Shown here one piece after another: positions 7,215-15,401 of a stretch of DNA of 28,769 bases; position 1 is the first letter of the stretch; each line of letters starts with the position of its first letter. This stretch comes from JACVRU01 sp040905885 (GTDB taxonomy: Bacteria; Actinomycetota; Thermoleophilia; Gaiellales; Gaiellaceae), in the NCBI GenBank assembly GCA_040905885.1, contig JBBDQR010000100.1:1-28769 (forward strand), in the 5' to 3' direction. The translations under genes and the position numbers were made by a program. The notes beneath the pieces are model-generated. The model was not told where the DNA came from. It saw nothing but the letters and a program-made list of their open reading frames with translations, and searched no databases.

Positions 7215-8260
7215 CGGAGGACCTCGTCGTAGACCGCGGCGATCTCCTCGCCGACGCGAGCCCAGTCGTAACGCGCCGCCTCCCGGCGGCCCTGCTCGCC
7301 CAGGCGGGCGCGCAGCTCCGGGTCGGAGAGCAGCTCCGTGAGCGCGCCGGCGAGCGCGGCGTCGTCGCCGGGCGGGACGAGCCGGCCCGCCGAGGGCGGC
7401 AGCACGGCGGCGTAGCCGGGGATCTCGCTGGCGACGACGGGCACGCCCGCGGCCATCGCCTCGAGGACGTCGCCGCCGAAGCTCTCGCCGCCGAGCGAGG
7501 GCGCGCAGAGGACGTCCGCCTCGCCGATCAGCCGCACGCGCTCCGCGTCCGGCACCTGTCCGTGGACGCGGACGCGCGGCCGGTTCGGCACGTCCCCGGC
7601 GCCGACGCCGACCAGCTCGAGCACGGGCGTCCCCGGCAGCCGGTCGAAGGCGCGCAGGAGGACCGGCAGGCCCTTCCGCGGCTCGGGCCGGCCGACGAAG
7701 AGGATCCGCGGCTCGCGCCCGCCGTCGCGAGCCGACCGGTACGCGTCCACGTGGATCGCGTTCGGGATCACGCGGTAGCTGCCGGGGAGGACGCGCTCGG
7801 CGAACCGCCGCGCCTCCTCGGAGACGGCGATGCGCGCGTCGAGGCGCCGCGCCGCGAGCCTCAGCACGGGCAGGAAGACGCGGTACCAGAACGCCGTCCT
7901 GGCGGTCATGTGGAAGGTCGCGACGACCGGGCACGGCGCCGCGAGCACCGCGATCAGGCCGGCGGCGGGGAGCATCGGCTCGTGGACGTGGACGAGGTCG
8001 TAGCCGCCCACGCGCACCGCCCGGGCGGTCCGCGCGACCGCCGCGGGGCTCAGGGCGACCCGCGTCACCGTCCCCTGCCAGCGGAACCCGAGCGACCGCC
8101 CGAGGGGCACGAACCCGGGCTCGTCGACCGGGCCGTCAGCGGGCGCGAGAACGTCCACCTCGGCTCCGCGGGAGCGCAGATGGGCGGCCAGGCCGGCCAC
8201 GTGTGTCTGCACGCCCCCGGGCGTGGTCCAGGTGTATGGACACACGAGCGCAACTCGCAC
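7211..8260 (-). CDS. GT4-family glycosyltransferase, PimA-like
   Basis: A 349-residue GT-B glycosyltransferase. The N-terminus (VALVCPYTWTTPGGVQTHV) has the GGVQ-H loop of PimA-type phosphatidylinositol mannosyltransferases. ILFVGRPEPRKGLPVLLRAF starts the nucleotide-sugar domain, and GESFGGDVLEAMAAG holds the E-x7-E motif. The likely role is transfer of mannose or another sugar to a lipid acceptor at the inner membrane face. The PAP2_3-type neighbour, overlapping by four bases, supports a phosphoinositide-glycolipid route. The GTG start lacks a Shine-Dalgarno and is preceded within about ten bases by the AT-rich GAATATAGA, so it may be leaderless. The specific donor and acceptor are inference. 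Confidence 0.9.
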   Translation of the reverse strand: MRVALVCPYTWTTPGGVQTHVAGLAAHLRSRGAEVDVLAPADGPVDEPGFVPLGRSLGFRWQGTVTRVALSPAAVARTARAVRVGGYDLVHVHEPMLPAAGLIAVLAAPCPVVATFHMTARTAFWYRVFLPVLRLAARRLDARIAVSEEARRFAERVLPGSYRVIPNAIHVDAYRSARDGGREPRILFVGRPEPRKGLPVLLRAFDRLPGTPVLELVGVGAGDVPNRPRVRVHGQVPDAERVRLIGEADVLCAPSLGGESFGGDVLEAMAAGVPVVASEIPGYAAVLPPSAGRLVPPGDDAALAGALTELLSDPELRARLGEQGRREAARYDWARVGEEIAAVYDEVLR

Positions 8261-8295
8261 GATGCTCTATATTCACCGTTCGACGGCGGAGGGCT
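8261..8295. promoter_or_regulatory. divergent AT-rich promoter core
   Basis: Only 35 bases separate the divergent glycosyltransferase and YjbQ genes. They contain TATATT (8268-8273), an AT island unlike its surroundings, which can act as a -10 element on either strand. Clear -35 boxes are not visible. Confidence 0.45.
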
Positions 8296-8745
8296 ATGAA
8301 GCACTTGTTCGAGAACCACGATCTCGCGACTGCCGGCCCCGGCGAGTTCATCGACGTGACCGACGACGTCCGCTCCGCGGTCGAGCGCAGCGGCGTCAGC
8401 AACGGCCAGGCGCTCGTCTACTCGCCGCACACGACGTGCACCGTTCTCATCCAGGAGCGGGAGAGCGGCTTCTTCGAGGACTTCCACGAGGCGCTCACCC
8501 GGATCGCCGACGAGAGCTCCTACTACCGCCACGACGACCTCTCGATTCGCACCGAGGGTCTCGACGACGACGAGCTCCACCCGAACGGCTGGTCGCACGT
8601 GCGGGCGGGCCTGCTCGGCTCCGCGTCGCAGACGATCCCGATCGTGGACGGCCAGCTCCTGCTCGGCCGCTGGCAGAAGGTCTTCTTCTGCGAGCTCGAC
8701 CGGGCGCGCTCCCGCAAGGTCTTCATCCAGATCACGGGGGAGTAA
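8296..8745 (+). CDS. YjbQ family (UPF0047) protein
   Basis: A 149-residue protein of the UPF0047/YjbQ family, annotated elsewhere as a secondary thiamine-phosphate synthase because some members complement thiE mutants; the physiological role is unsettled. Hallmarks are SPHTTCTVLIQE (about residues 41-52), the His-rich region around YYRHDD, and PNGWSHVRAGLLGSASQTIPI with LGRWQKVFFCELD near the end. The ATG at 8296 follows GGAGGG closely and gives the usual family length; upstream in-frame starts lie inside the divergent glycosyltransferase. Its stop is three bases before the hpnC start, so it probably leads the hopanoid transcript. Confidence 0.88.
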   Translation: MKHLFENHDLATAGPGEFIDVTDDVRSAVERSGVSNGQALVYSPHTTCTVLIQERESGFFEDFHEALTRIADESSYYRHDDLSIRTEGLDDDELHPNGWSHVRAGLLGSASQTIPIVDGQLLLGRWQKVFFCELDRARSRKVFIQITGE

Positions 8746-8748
8746 TCG

Positions 8749-9540
8749 GTGCCCGCTGCGGTGCCCCGGTCACTCGGGCGCGCGGACGAGGTGCTCGCGA
8801 AGGCGGCCCGTGAGAACTTCCCGGTCGCGCTCTTCGTGCTGCCGCGGGACGTGCGGCGCCGGCTGCGGGACGTGTACGGGTTCGCGCGGCTCGTCGACGA
8901 CGCAGGCGACCTGGCGGAGGGCGACCGCGGGGAGCTGCTCGACTGGATCGAGGCCGACCTCGAGCGCGGCGAGCACCCGCTGATCGCGCGCGTGCGCGAC
9001 CTCCCGCGCGGGCCGCTCCTGCGGCTGATCGAGGCCAACCGGCAGGACCAGCGCGTCGCCCGCTACCGCACCTTCGAGGAGCTCGTGGCCTACTGCGACC
9101 TGTCCGCAACCCCCGTCGGCGAGCTCGTCCTCCACGTCTTCGGGCGCGCGACTCCGGAGCGGGTGCGCTGGTCGGACTCGATCTGCACCGGTCTCCAGCT
9201 CGCCGAGCACTGGCAGGACGTCGGCGAGGACGGGCGCGCGGGCCGCATCTACCTGCCGCTCGAGGACCTGGAGCGCTTTGGCGTCTCCGAGGAGCTCGAG
9301 CCGGGGGAGGCGTTCCGCGAGCTGATGGCCTTCGAGGTCGAGCGGGCCCGCGACGTGCTCCACGAGGGGCTGCCGCTCGTCTCCACGCTGCGCGGGCGGC
9401 AGCGGCTCGCGATCGCCGCCTTCGCCGGCGGCGGCTACGCGGCCCTCGACGCGATCGAGCGCTCCGGCTACGACGTCCTCGCGCGCTCGCCGCGGGCCGG
9501 GAAGGCGGAGCGGCTGATCTGGGCGCTGCGGGTGTTGTGA
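8749..9540 (+). CDS. hpnC: HpnC, hydroxysqualene synthase
   Basis: A 263-residue trans-prenyltransferase-fold protein of the squalene/phytoene synthase family. In the three-enzyme bacterial squalene pathway HpnC converts presqualene diphosphate to hydroxysqualene. The first aspartate-rich motif is DDAGD (residues 50-54, in ARLVDDAGD). The second is QDVGED (156-161) in QLAEHWQDV, the degenerate form typical of HpnC rather than HpnD. The GTG start has GGGGGAG spanning the YjbQ stop just upstream. It overlaps hpnD by GTGA, consistent with coupled translation. Confidence 0.93.
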   Translation: MPAAVPRSLGRADEVLAKAARENFPVALFVLPRDVRRRLRDVYGFARLVDDAGDLAEGDRGELLDWIEADLERGEHPLIARVRDLPRGPLLRLIEANRQDQRVARYRTFEELVAYCDLSATPVGELVLHVFGRATPERVRWSDSICTGLQLAEHWQDVGEDGRAGRIYLPLEDLERFGVSEELEPGEAFRELMAFEVERARDVLHEGLPLVSTLRGRQRLAIAAFAGGGYAALDAIERSGYDVLARSPRAGKAERLIWALRVL

Positions 9541-10268
9541 GCGCGGCGGCTCGCGGATCGAGCTTCTACTACGGCATGCGGCTGCTGCCGCGGGACCGGC
9601 GGGAGGCGCTCTTCGCCGTCTACGAGCTCGCCCGCAGGATCGACGACATCGCCGACGGCGAGCTGCCGGACGAGGAGAAGCTGCGGCTGCTGGCCGAGAA
9701 ACGGGCGGCACTGCCGGCGGGCAGCGCCTTCCACGACCTGATCGACGGCGCGGAGATGGACGTCCGCGGCGCCGAGTACGAGACCTTCGACGACCTGCTC
9801 GTCTACGCGCGGCGCGTCGGCGGCTCCATCGGGCGGCTCTCCCTCGAGGTCTTCGGCGCCAGCGACCCGGCCGCCGCCGAGCCGCTCGCCGACGACCTCG
9901 GCGTCGCGCTCCAGCTGACGAACGTGCTCCGGGACATCCGGGAGGACCTGGTGCGCGGCCGGGTCTACGTTCCCCGCGAGGACCTCGATCGCTTCGGCGT
10001 CGAGCTCGACCCGCCCTCCGGCCCCGTCGCGGAGCTCGTGCGCTTCGAGGCCGCGCGGGCGGGGGAGTGGTTCGGCCGCGGGCTCGGCGTGCTCGCGTAC
10101 CTCGACCGGCCGAGCGCCACGAGCGTGGCCGCGATGGCCGGCATGTACAGGCGGATCCTGGCGCGGATCGAGCGCGAGCCGGAGTCCGTGCTCGAGCGGC
10201 GCGTCTCGCTGCCCGCCTGGGAGAAGGGCTGGGTCGCGGCGCGGAGCCTGATCGGGGCCGCGGAATGA
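9537..10268 (+). CDS. hpnD: HpnD, presqualene diphosphate synthase
   Basis: A 243-residue squalene/phytoene synthase-family enzyme that condenses two farnesyl diphosphates to presqualene diphosphate. Both Mg-binding motifs are complete: DDIAD (36-40) and NVLRDIRED (129-137). SSFYYGMRLLPRDRREALFAVYELAR at the start and RGRVYVPREDLDRFG are standard family segments. The length is somewhat short, compatible with the minimal N-terminus. The GTG overlaps the hpnC stop as GTGA and its own stop overlaps hpnE as ATGA. Confidence 0.94.
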   Translation: MSAAARGSSFYYGMRLLPRDRREALFAVYELARRIDDIADGELPDEEKLRLLAEKRAALPAGSAFHDLIDGAEMDVRGAEYETFDDLLVYARRVGGSIGRLSLEVFGASDPAAAEPLADDLGVALQLTNVLRDIREDLVRGRVYVPREDLDRFGVELDPPSGPVAELVRFEAARAGEWFGRGLGVLAYLDRPSATSVAAMAGMYRRILARIEREPESVLERRVSLPAWEKGWVAARSLIGAAE

Positions 10269-11545
10269 GAGTGGCCGTCGTCGGCGGCGGGCTCGCCGGC
10301 ATCGCCGCGGCGCTCGAGCTCGCCGACAACGGCGCCGAGGTGACGCTGCTCGAGGCGCGGTCGCGGCTCGGCGGCGCCACATTCTCGGTCGAGCGGGAGG
10401 GGCTCTGGCTCGACAACGGCCAGCACGTCTTCCTTCGCTGCTTCACCGAGTACCTGGGGCTGCTGCGGCGGCTCGGCGTCGCCGACCGCGTGGTGCTCCA
10501 GGAACGGCTCGACATCCCCGTCCTCGCCCCCGGCGGCCGCCGCTCGCACCTGCGCCGCAGCGGGCTCCCGGCGCCGTTCCACCTGGCCGGGGCGATCGCG
10601 CGCTACCGCTTCCTCTCCCCCGTCGAGCGGCTGCGCGTCCTCCCGGCCGCACGCGCGCTCGCGAGGCTCGACCTCGCCGATCCCTCGCTCGACGAGCGGA
10701 CGTTCGCCGACTGGCTCGCCGGCCACGGCCAGTCGCCGCGGGCGATCGAGGCGCTGTGGAACATGATCACCCTGCCGGCGGTGAACCTGCCCGCCGACGA
10801 GGCCTCGCTCGCGCTGGGCGCGATGGTCTTCAAGGTCGGGCTGCTCGACGAGGCTTCCGCCGCCGACCTCGGCTACGCGGCCGTCCCCCTGCAGCAGCTG
10901 CACGGGGACGCGGCGGAGCGCGCTCTCGCCGACGCGGGCGTCGACGTGCGGCCGAAGACCCGCGTTCGCACGCTGGCAGAGGTGGAGGGGGACGCCGTCG
11001 TGCTCGCCGTCCCGCACGACGAGGCGGCCACGATCGTCCCGGGGCTCGAGCGGGTGCGCGGCCTCGGCTTCTCGCCGATCCTCAACGTCCACGTCGTCTA
11101 CGACCGGCGCGTGTGCGAGCACGAGTTCGCGGCCGGGCTCGGGACGCCGGTGCAGTTCGTCTTCGACCGCACCGCGTCGTCCGGGCTCGAGCGGGGCCAG
11201 TACCTCGCCGTGTCCGTCTCGGGCGCGAGCGCGTACGCGGACCGCACGCTGGATGAGCTGCGCGCCGAGTTCCTGCCCGCGCTCGCGGAGCTCTTCCCCC
11301 GCGCCCGCGAGGCGCGCGTCGAGCGCTTCTTCGTCACCCGCGAGCCCGAGGCGACGTTCCGCGGCGCGCCGGGGACGCGCGCGCTGCGTCCAGGGCCCGA
11401 GACGCACGTGGAGGGGCTCTACCTCGCGGGTGCCTGGACGGACACCGGCTGGCCCGCGACGATGGAGGGCGCGGTCCGCAGCGGCCTCGCCGCCGCCCGG
11501 GCCGCGATCGCGGGCGCGCCCGCCCGCTCGGAGGTCGCCGCATGA
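10265..11545 (+). CDS. hpnE: HpnE, FAD-dependent hydroxysqualene reductase
   Basis: A 426-residue flavoprotein of the amine oxidase/phytoene desaturase superfamily that reduces hydroxysqualene to squalene. The N-terminal VAVVGGGLAGIAAALELADNG is the dinucleotide-binding GxGxxG fold, followed by EARSRLGG. The C-terminal GAWTDTGWPATMEGAVRSG is the second FAD contact. WNMITLPAVNLPADEAS in the middle is characteristic of HpnE. The ATG overlaps the hpnD TGA, and the gene's own TGA overlaps the cyclase ATG, so hpnD, hpnE and shc look coupled. Confidence 0.94.
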   Translation: MRVAVVGGGLAGIAAALELADNGAEVTLLEARSRLGGATFSVEREGLWLDNGQHVFLRCFTEYLGLLRRLGVADRVVLQERLDIPVLAPGGRRSHLRRSGLPAPFHLAGAIARYRFLSPVERLRVLPAARALARLDLADPSLDERTFADWLAGHGQSPRAIEALWNMITLPAVNLPADEASLALGAMVFKVGLLDEASAADLGYAAVPLQQLHGDAAERALADAGVDVRPKTRVRTLAEVEGDAVVLAVPHDEAATIVPGLERVRGLGFSPILNVHVVYDRRVCEHEFAAGLGTPVQFVFDRTASSGLERGQYLAVSVSGASAYADRTLDELRAEFLPALAELFPRAREARVERFFVTREPEATFRGAPGTRALRPGPETHVEGLYLAGAWTDTGWPATMEGAVRSGLAAARAAIAGAPARSEVAA

Positions 11546-13368
11546 CGGCCGTCGAGGAGCGCACCGCGGCCCGCCAGGCGCTCGACCGCGCCGTCGAGCG
11601 CCTCCTCTCGCTCCAGCACCCCGACGGCTGGTGGAAGGGGCTGCTGGAGACGAACGTGGCCATCGAGGCCGAGGACCTCTTCCTGCGCGAGTTCCTCGGC
11701 GTCCGGGAGGACGGGCTCACGCGCGAGACCGCCGCCTGGATCCGCTCGAAGCAGCGCGACGACGGCACCTGGGCGAACTTCCACGGCGGCCCGGCCGACC
11801 TCTCGACGACCGTCGAGGCGTACGCCTCGCTCCGGCTCGCGGGCGACCCGGTCGACGCCGAGCACATGCGGCGGGCGCGTGACTTCGTCGTCGGGGCGGG
11901 CGGTGTCGAGCGCACGCGGGTGTTCACGAAGATCTGGCTCGCGCTGTTCGGGCTCTGGCCCTGGTCGCGCGTGCCCGTGATCCCGCCGGAGCTGATCTTC
12001 CTGCCGCCGTCGGTCCCGCTCAACGTCTACGACTTCGCCTGCTGGGCGCGGCAGACGGTCGTCGCCCTGACGGTCGTTTCGGCGCACCGGCCGGTCAGGC
12101 CGATCGGCTTCGACCTGGACGAGCTCCGCACGGGTGCCGCGTCGCCCGTCGGCGGGATCTTCGGCGCCCTCGACCGCGTCCTCCACCTCTACGAGCGGCT
12201 GCCCGTCAAGCCCTTCCGCGCCCGCGCACTCCGGCGCGTCGAGCGCTGGATCGTCGAGCGGCAGGAGGCCGACGGCTGCTGGGGCGGGATCCAGCCGCCC
12301 TGGGTCTACTCGCTGATCGCCCTGCACCTGCTCGGGTACGGGCTCGACCACCCCGTGCTGGCGAAGGGGCTCGCCGGCTTCGACCGCTACACGGTGCGCG
12401 AGGACGGGATGCGCTGGATCGAAGCGTGCCAGTCGCCGGTCTGGGACACCTGCCTGGCGATGCAGGCGCTCTCCGACGCGGGACTGCCGCCCGGCCACGA
12501 GGCGCTCGAGCGGGCCGCCCGCTGGCTCGTCGGCGAGGAGATCTCCCGCCGCGGCGACTGGGCCGTCCGCCGGCCCGGGCTGGCCCCGGGCGGCTGGGCG
12601 TTCGAGTTCGACAACGACTGGTACCCGGACATCGACGACACGGCCGAGGTCGTGCTCGGCCTCCGGCGGGCCGAGCGGACGCCGGAGCTCGACGCGGCGG
12701 TCGCGCGCGGCGTCGCCTGGACGCTCGGGCTGGAGTCCAAGGGCGGCGGCTGGGGCGCGTTCGACGCCGACAACGTCCGCGGCGTGATGCGCAAGCTCCC
12801 CTTCTGCGACTTCGGCGAGGTGATCGACCCGCCGTCCGCGGACGTGACCGCCCACGTGGTCGAGATGCTGGCCGGCGAGGGCCTGGACGGCTCGCGCGGC
12901 GTCGAGTGGCTGCTCGCGGCGCAGGAGCCCGACGGCTCCTGGTTCGGGCGCTGGGGCGCCAACTACGTCTACGGCACCGGTCACGTCCTCCCCGCTCTGG
13001 TCGCGGCCGGCCTCCCGCGCGACCACCCGGCGATCCTCCGCGCCGTCGCCTGGCTCGAGCGCGTCCAGAACGAGGACGGCGGCTGGGGCGAGGACCTCCG
13101 CTCCTACGACGACCGCTCCTGGTCGGGCCGCGGTGACTCGACAGCCTCGCAGACGGCCTGGGCGCTCTGGGGCCTGCACGCCGCCGGTGATGCAGACGGC
13201 GAGGCCGCTCGACGCGGGATCGACCTCCTCGTCCGCACCCAGCGCGAGGACGGCAGCTGGGACGAGCCCTGGTACACGGGCACCGGCTTCCCCGGAGCCT
13301 TCTACATCAACTACCACCTCTATCGCCTGATCTTCCCGGTCTCGGCCCTGGGCCGTTGCTTGTCGTAG
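11542..13368 (+). CDS. shc: squalene-hopene cyclase
   Basis: A 608-residue class II terpene cyclase that turns squalene into hopene/hopanol at the membrane. The protonating DIDDTA motif is at residues 363-368 (DxDD catalytic acids Asp363, Asp365, Asp366). QW repeats are seen at both ends, for example LSLQHPDGWWKG near residue 23, QEADGCWGG and QREDGSWDEPW. LPFCDFGEVIDPPSADVTAHV is strongly conserved in cyclases. It is slightly shorter than the usual 620-650 residues. The ATG overlaps the hpnE stop as ATGA. The last bases overlap the TTG start proposed for hpnG. Confidence 0.96.
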   Translation: MTAVEERTAARQALDRAVERLLSLQHPDGWWKGLLETNVAIEAEDLFLREFLGVREDGLTRETAAWIRSKQRDDGTWANFHGGPADLSTTVEAYASLRLAGDPVDAEHMRRARDFVVGAGGVERTRVFTKIWLALFGLWPWSRVPVIPPELIFLPPSVPLNVYDFACWARQTVVALTVVSAHRPVRPIGFDLDELRTGAASPVGGIFGALDRVLHLYERLPVKPFRARALRRVERWIVERQEADGCWGGIQPPWVYSLIALHLLGYGLDHPVLAKGLAGFDRYTVREDGMRWIEACQSPVWDTCLAMQALSDAGLPPGHEALERAARWLVGEEISRRGDWAVRRPGLAPGGWAFEFDNDWYPDIDDTAEVVLGLRRAERTPELDAAVARGVAWTLGLESKGGGWGAFDADNVRGVMRKLPFCDFGEVIDPPSADVTAHVVEMLAGEGLDGSRGVEWLLAAQEPDGSWFGRWGANYVYGTGHVLPALVAAGLPRDHPAILRAVAWLERVQNEDGGWGEDLRSYDDRSWSGRGDSTASQTAWALWGLHAAGDADGEAARRGIDLLVRTQREDGSWDEPWYTGTGFPGAFYINYHLYRLIFPVSALGRCLS

Positions 13369-13811
13369 CGCCGATGCGGATCGAGGCCTGGGCCGCCGGG
13401 GCGCGCCCGCTCGGCCGCCGACGGCCGGACGAGCCGTTCGTGCTCGTGGGGACGTGCGGCGCCGTCGACCCGTCCCTCCGCGCCGGCGACGTCGTCGTCG
13501 CCACGGAGCTGCGGCACCGCGGCTCGGCGTTTCCGGTCGACGCCGGGATCGCCGAGAAGCTCCGGCAGCTCGACCCGCGCACCGGCCCGATCGTCACCGT
13601 CGACCGCATCGCGGGGCCGCGCGAGCGCGCGGCGCTCGGCGACGCGCTCGCCGTCGATCTCGAGTCGTTCTGGCTGGAGCCCCACGCCGTCGTCCGCGTC
13701 GTCGTCGACGAGGCCGGGCGCCGGCTGCTCGACCCCCGCACGCTCGTCGCGGGCGTCCGCGCCCTGCGCACCCTCCGCCGGGTAGGCAGAGCGATAAGGT
13801 CTGCGTCCTAG
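13356..13811 (+). CDS. hpnG: compact HpnG-like nucleoside phosphorylase
   Basis: A protein of about 151 residues related to the PNP/UDP phosphorylase family. In hopanoid clusters HpnG removes adenine from adenosylhopane to give phosphoribosylhopane. LLVVAPMRIEAWA looks like the first strand; VLVGTCGAVDPSLRAGDVVVATELR and ALAVDLESF (the D-L/M-E ribose-binding motif) are conserved. It is roughly 30-50 residues shorter than usual: the segment that normally carries a TGMG-type loop between the first strand and the GTCGAV strand is missing. The TTG start overlaps shc by 13 bases and includes the first strand; ATG at 13374 is an alternative. Function is supported mainly by position between shc and hpnH. 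Confidence 0.72.
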   Translation: MLVVAPMRIEAWAAGARPLGRRRPDEPFVLVGTCGAVDPSLRAGDVVVATELRHRGSAFPVDAGIAEKLRQLDPRTGPIVTVDRIAGPRERAALGDALAVDLESFWLEPHAVVRVVVDEAGRRLLDPRTLVAGVRALRTLRRVGRAIRSAS

Positions 13812-14816
13812 ATGTCGATCCCGCTCCGACAGTCGGCCCGGATCGCCGGGTACCTCCTGAAGCAGAAGGTCAAGCGGACGGACAAGTTCCCGCTGCTCGT
13901 CGAGCTGGAGCCGCTCTACCAGTGCAACCTCGCCTGCTCCTTCTGCGGGAAGATCCAGCACCCCGACCACATCCTCAGGCAGCGGATGCCGGTCGAGCAG
14001 GCGGTCGAGGCGATCGAGGAGTGCGGCGCGCCGATGGTGTCCATCGCGGGCGGCGAGCCCCTCGTCCATCCCGAAGTGCACGTGATGGCGCAGGAGCTGA
14101 TCAAGCGGAAGAAGTTCGTCTTCCTGTGCACGAACGGGATCCTCATGAAGAAGAAGCTGGACCTGTTCGAGCCGTCCCCCTACTTCGCGTGGGTCGTGCA
14201 CCTGGACGGGATGCGCGAGCGCCACGACCAGTTCGTCGAGCGAGAGGGGATCTTCGACAAGGCGGTCGAGGCGATCGTCGAGGCGAAGCGGCGCGGCTTC
14301 CGCGTGAACACGAACACGACCTTCCTCACCACCGACACGCCGAAGACGGTGCGCGACGTCCTCGACTTCCTCAACGACGAGCTCGAGGTCGACCAGATGA
14401 TGATCTCGCCGGCCTACGCCTACGAGAAGGCGCCCGACCAGGACCACTTCCCCGGCGTCAAGCAGGCGCGCAAGCTGTTCTCGGAGGCGTTCGCCGACGG
14501 CAAGCGGAAGAAGTGGCGGATCAACCACACGCCGCTCTTCCTCGACTTCCTCGAGGGCAAGGCGGACTTCCAGTGCACCCCCTGGGGGATCCCCTCGTAC
14601 TCGATCTTCGGCTGGCAGCGGCCCTGCTACCTGATGGCCGACGGGCACACGAAGACGTACCGGGAGCTGATCGAGACGACCGACTGGTCGAAGTACGGGC
14701 GCGGCAACGACCCGCGCTGCTCGAACTGCATGGCCCACTGCGGCTACGAGCCGAGCGCGGTGCTGCAGTCGATGGACTCCCTGCGCGAGTCGCTGCGCAT
14801 GGTCTTCGCGCGCTAG
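13812..14816 (+). CDS. hpnH: HpnH, radical SAM adenosylhopane synthase
   Basis: A 334-residue radical SAM enzyme that attaches the 5'-deoxyadenosyl group to diploptene, giving adenosylhopane. The iron-sulfur cysteines are Cys38, Cys42 and Cys45 (CNLACSFC). SIAGGEPLVHP follows as the GGEP SAM-binding motif. The C-terminal region typical of HpnH carries NDPRCSNCMAHCGYEPSAV, with extra cysteines. Length is normal for HpnH. The ATG immediately follows the hpnG stop, with only a weak ribosome binding site. It is the last gene of the cluster and is followed by two hairpins. Confidence 0.95.
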   Translation: MSIPLRQSARIAGYLLKQKVKRTDKFPLLVELEPLYQCNLACSFCGKIQHPDHILRQRMPVEQAVEAIEECGAPMVSIAGGEPLVHPEVHVMAQELIKRKKFVFLCTNGILMKKKLDLFEPSPYFAWVVHLDGMRERHDQFVEREGIFDKAVEAIVEAKRRGFRVNTNTTFLTTDTPKTVRDVLDFLNDELEVDQMMISPAYAYEKAPDQDHFPGVKQARKLFSEAFADGKRKKWRINHTPLFLDFLEGKADFQCTPWGIPSYSIFGWQRPCYLMADGHTKTYRELIETTDWSKYGRGNDPRCSNCMAHCGYEPSAVLQSMDSLRESLRMVFAR

Positions 14817-14819
14817 TCA

Positions 14820-14868
14820 CGCCCGAAAGTCCGCTCGCGCTGCGCGCGAGCATGACGACTTTCGGGCG
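14820..14868. terminator. nested hairpin downstream of hpnH
   Basis: A perfect 12-base outer stem, CGCCCGAAAGTC (14820-14831) with its complement at 14857-14868, encloses a second perfect 8-base stem, GCTCGCGC (14833-14840) with GCGCGAGC (14844-14851). It lies between convergent genes and could stop transcription from both sides. No T tract follows. Confidence 0.65.
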
Positions 14869-14894
14869 ACGTGTTCTACCGGGGGCGTGTGTGA

Positions 14895-14921
14895 GCCGCG
14901 CCCGCGCATGTCGGGCGCGGC
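14895..14921. terminator. second hairpin between convergent genes
   Basis: GCCGCGCCCG (14895-14904) pairs perfectly with 14912-14921 around a 7-base loop. Together with the hairpin at 14820-14868 it fills the 141-base gap between hpnH and the convergent gene ending at 14958. No T tract is visible. Confidence 0.6.
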
Positions 14922-14957
14922 GGCACGCGTAGGGCTACTGGTAGCGAAGCGCCTCGG

Positions 14958-15401
14958 TCATGCCACTCCCCTCTTCGTCTCGGCCAGCACCGCGTCGACG
15001 ACGCGGGCCGGCTCGGCGTCCACGGGGACGACCGTGCAGCCGCTCAGGTCGTCCGCCAGCTCCAGGGACTCGGCCGCGGTCGCGCCGACGACCAGCGGCG
15101 TGCCCGGGTAGCGCAGCCGGAGGCCCGCGAGCACCTCGCGCGCCTCCTCGCGCTCGAAGCCGAGCACGGTCACGACGACGTCGGCGCCCTCGACGATGAC
15201 GCACGGCTCCAGCTTGTGCAGCGGGCAGCGGGACGTCCCCTCGGGACCTCGGCAGATCGCGACCGCGTAGCCGGCGCCTCGCAGCGCGCCGGCGAGCTCG
15301 AGGCCGGCGTCGGGGTCCGGGTGCTCGATCAGCACGCGGGGCCGCTCGGCGAAGGGCCAAGGCTGCAGCTCGAACGACGTGGGACGGCTCCGCAGGGTCA
15401 C
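14958..15401 (-). CDS. receiver-like protein of unknown function
   Basis: A 147-residue protein I do not recognise with certainty. After about 20 residues, PRVLIEHPDPDAGLELAGALRGAGYAVAIC begins an alternating strand/helix pattern like a response-regulator receiver domain, continuing through VIVEGADVVVTVLGFE to GCTVVPVDAEPARVVDAVLAE. The usual phospho-acceptor Asp is not clearly placed, so a phosphorylation-independent pseudo-receiver is likelier. Two cysteines (about 50 and 59) flank a short loop and might bind a ligand or form a redox pair. The GTG start overlaps the stop of the 42-residue membrane peptide gene as GTGA, and GGAGG lies eight bases upstream. It is the third gene of the CBS-protein transcript. 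Confidence 0.7.
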   Translation of the reverse strand: MTLRSRPTSFELQPWPFAERPRVLIEHPDPDAGLELAGALRGAGYAVAICRGPEGTSRCPLHKLEPCVIVEGADVVVTVLGFEREEAREVLAGLRLRYPGTPLVVGATAAESLELADDLSGCTVVPVDAEPARVVDAVLAETKRGVA

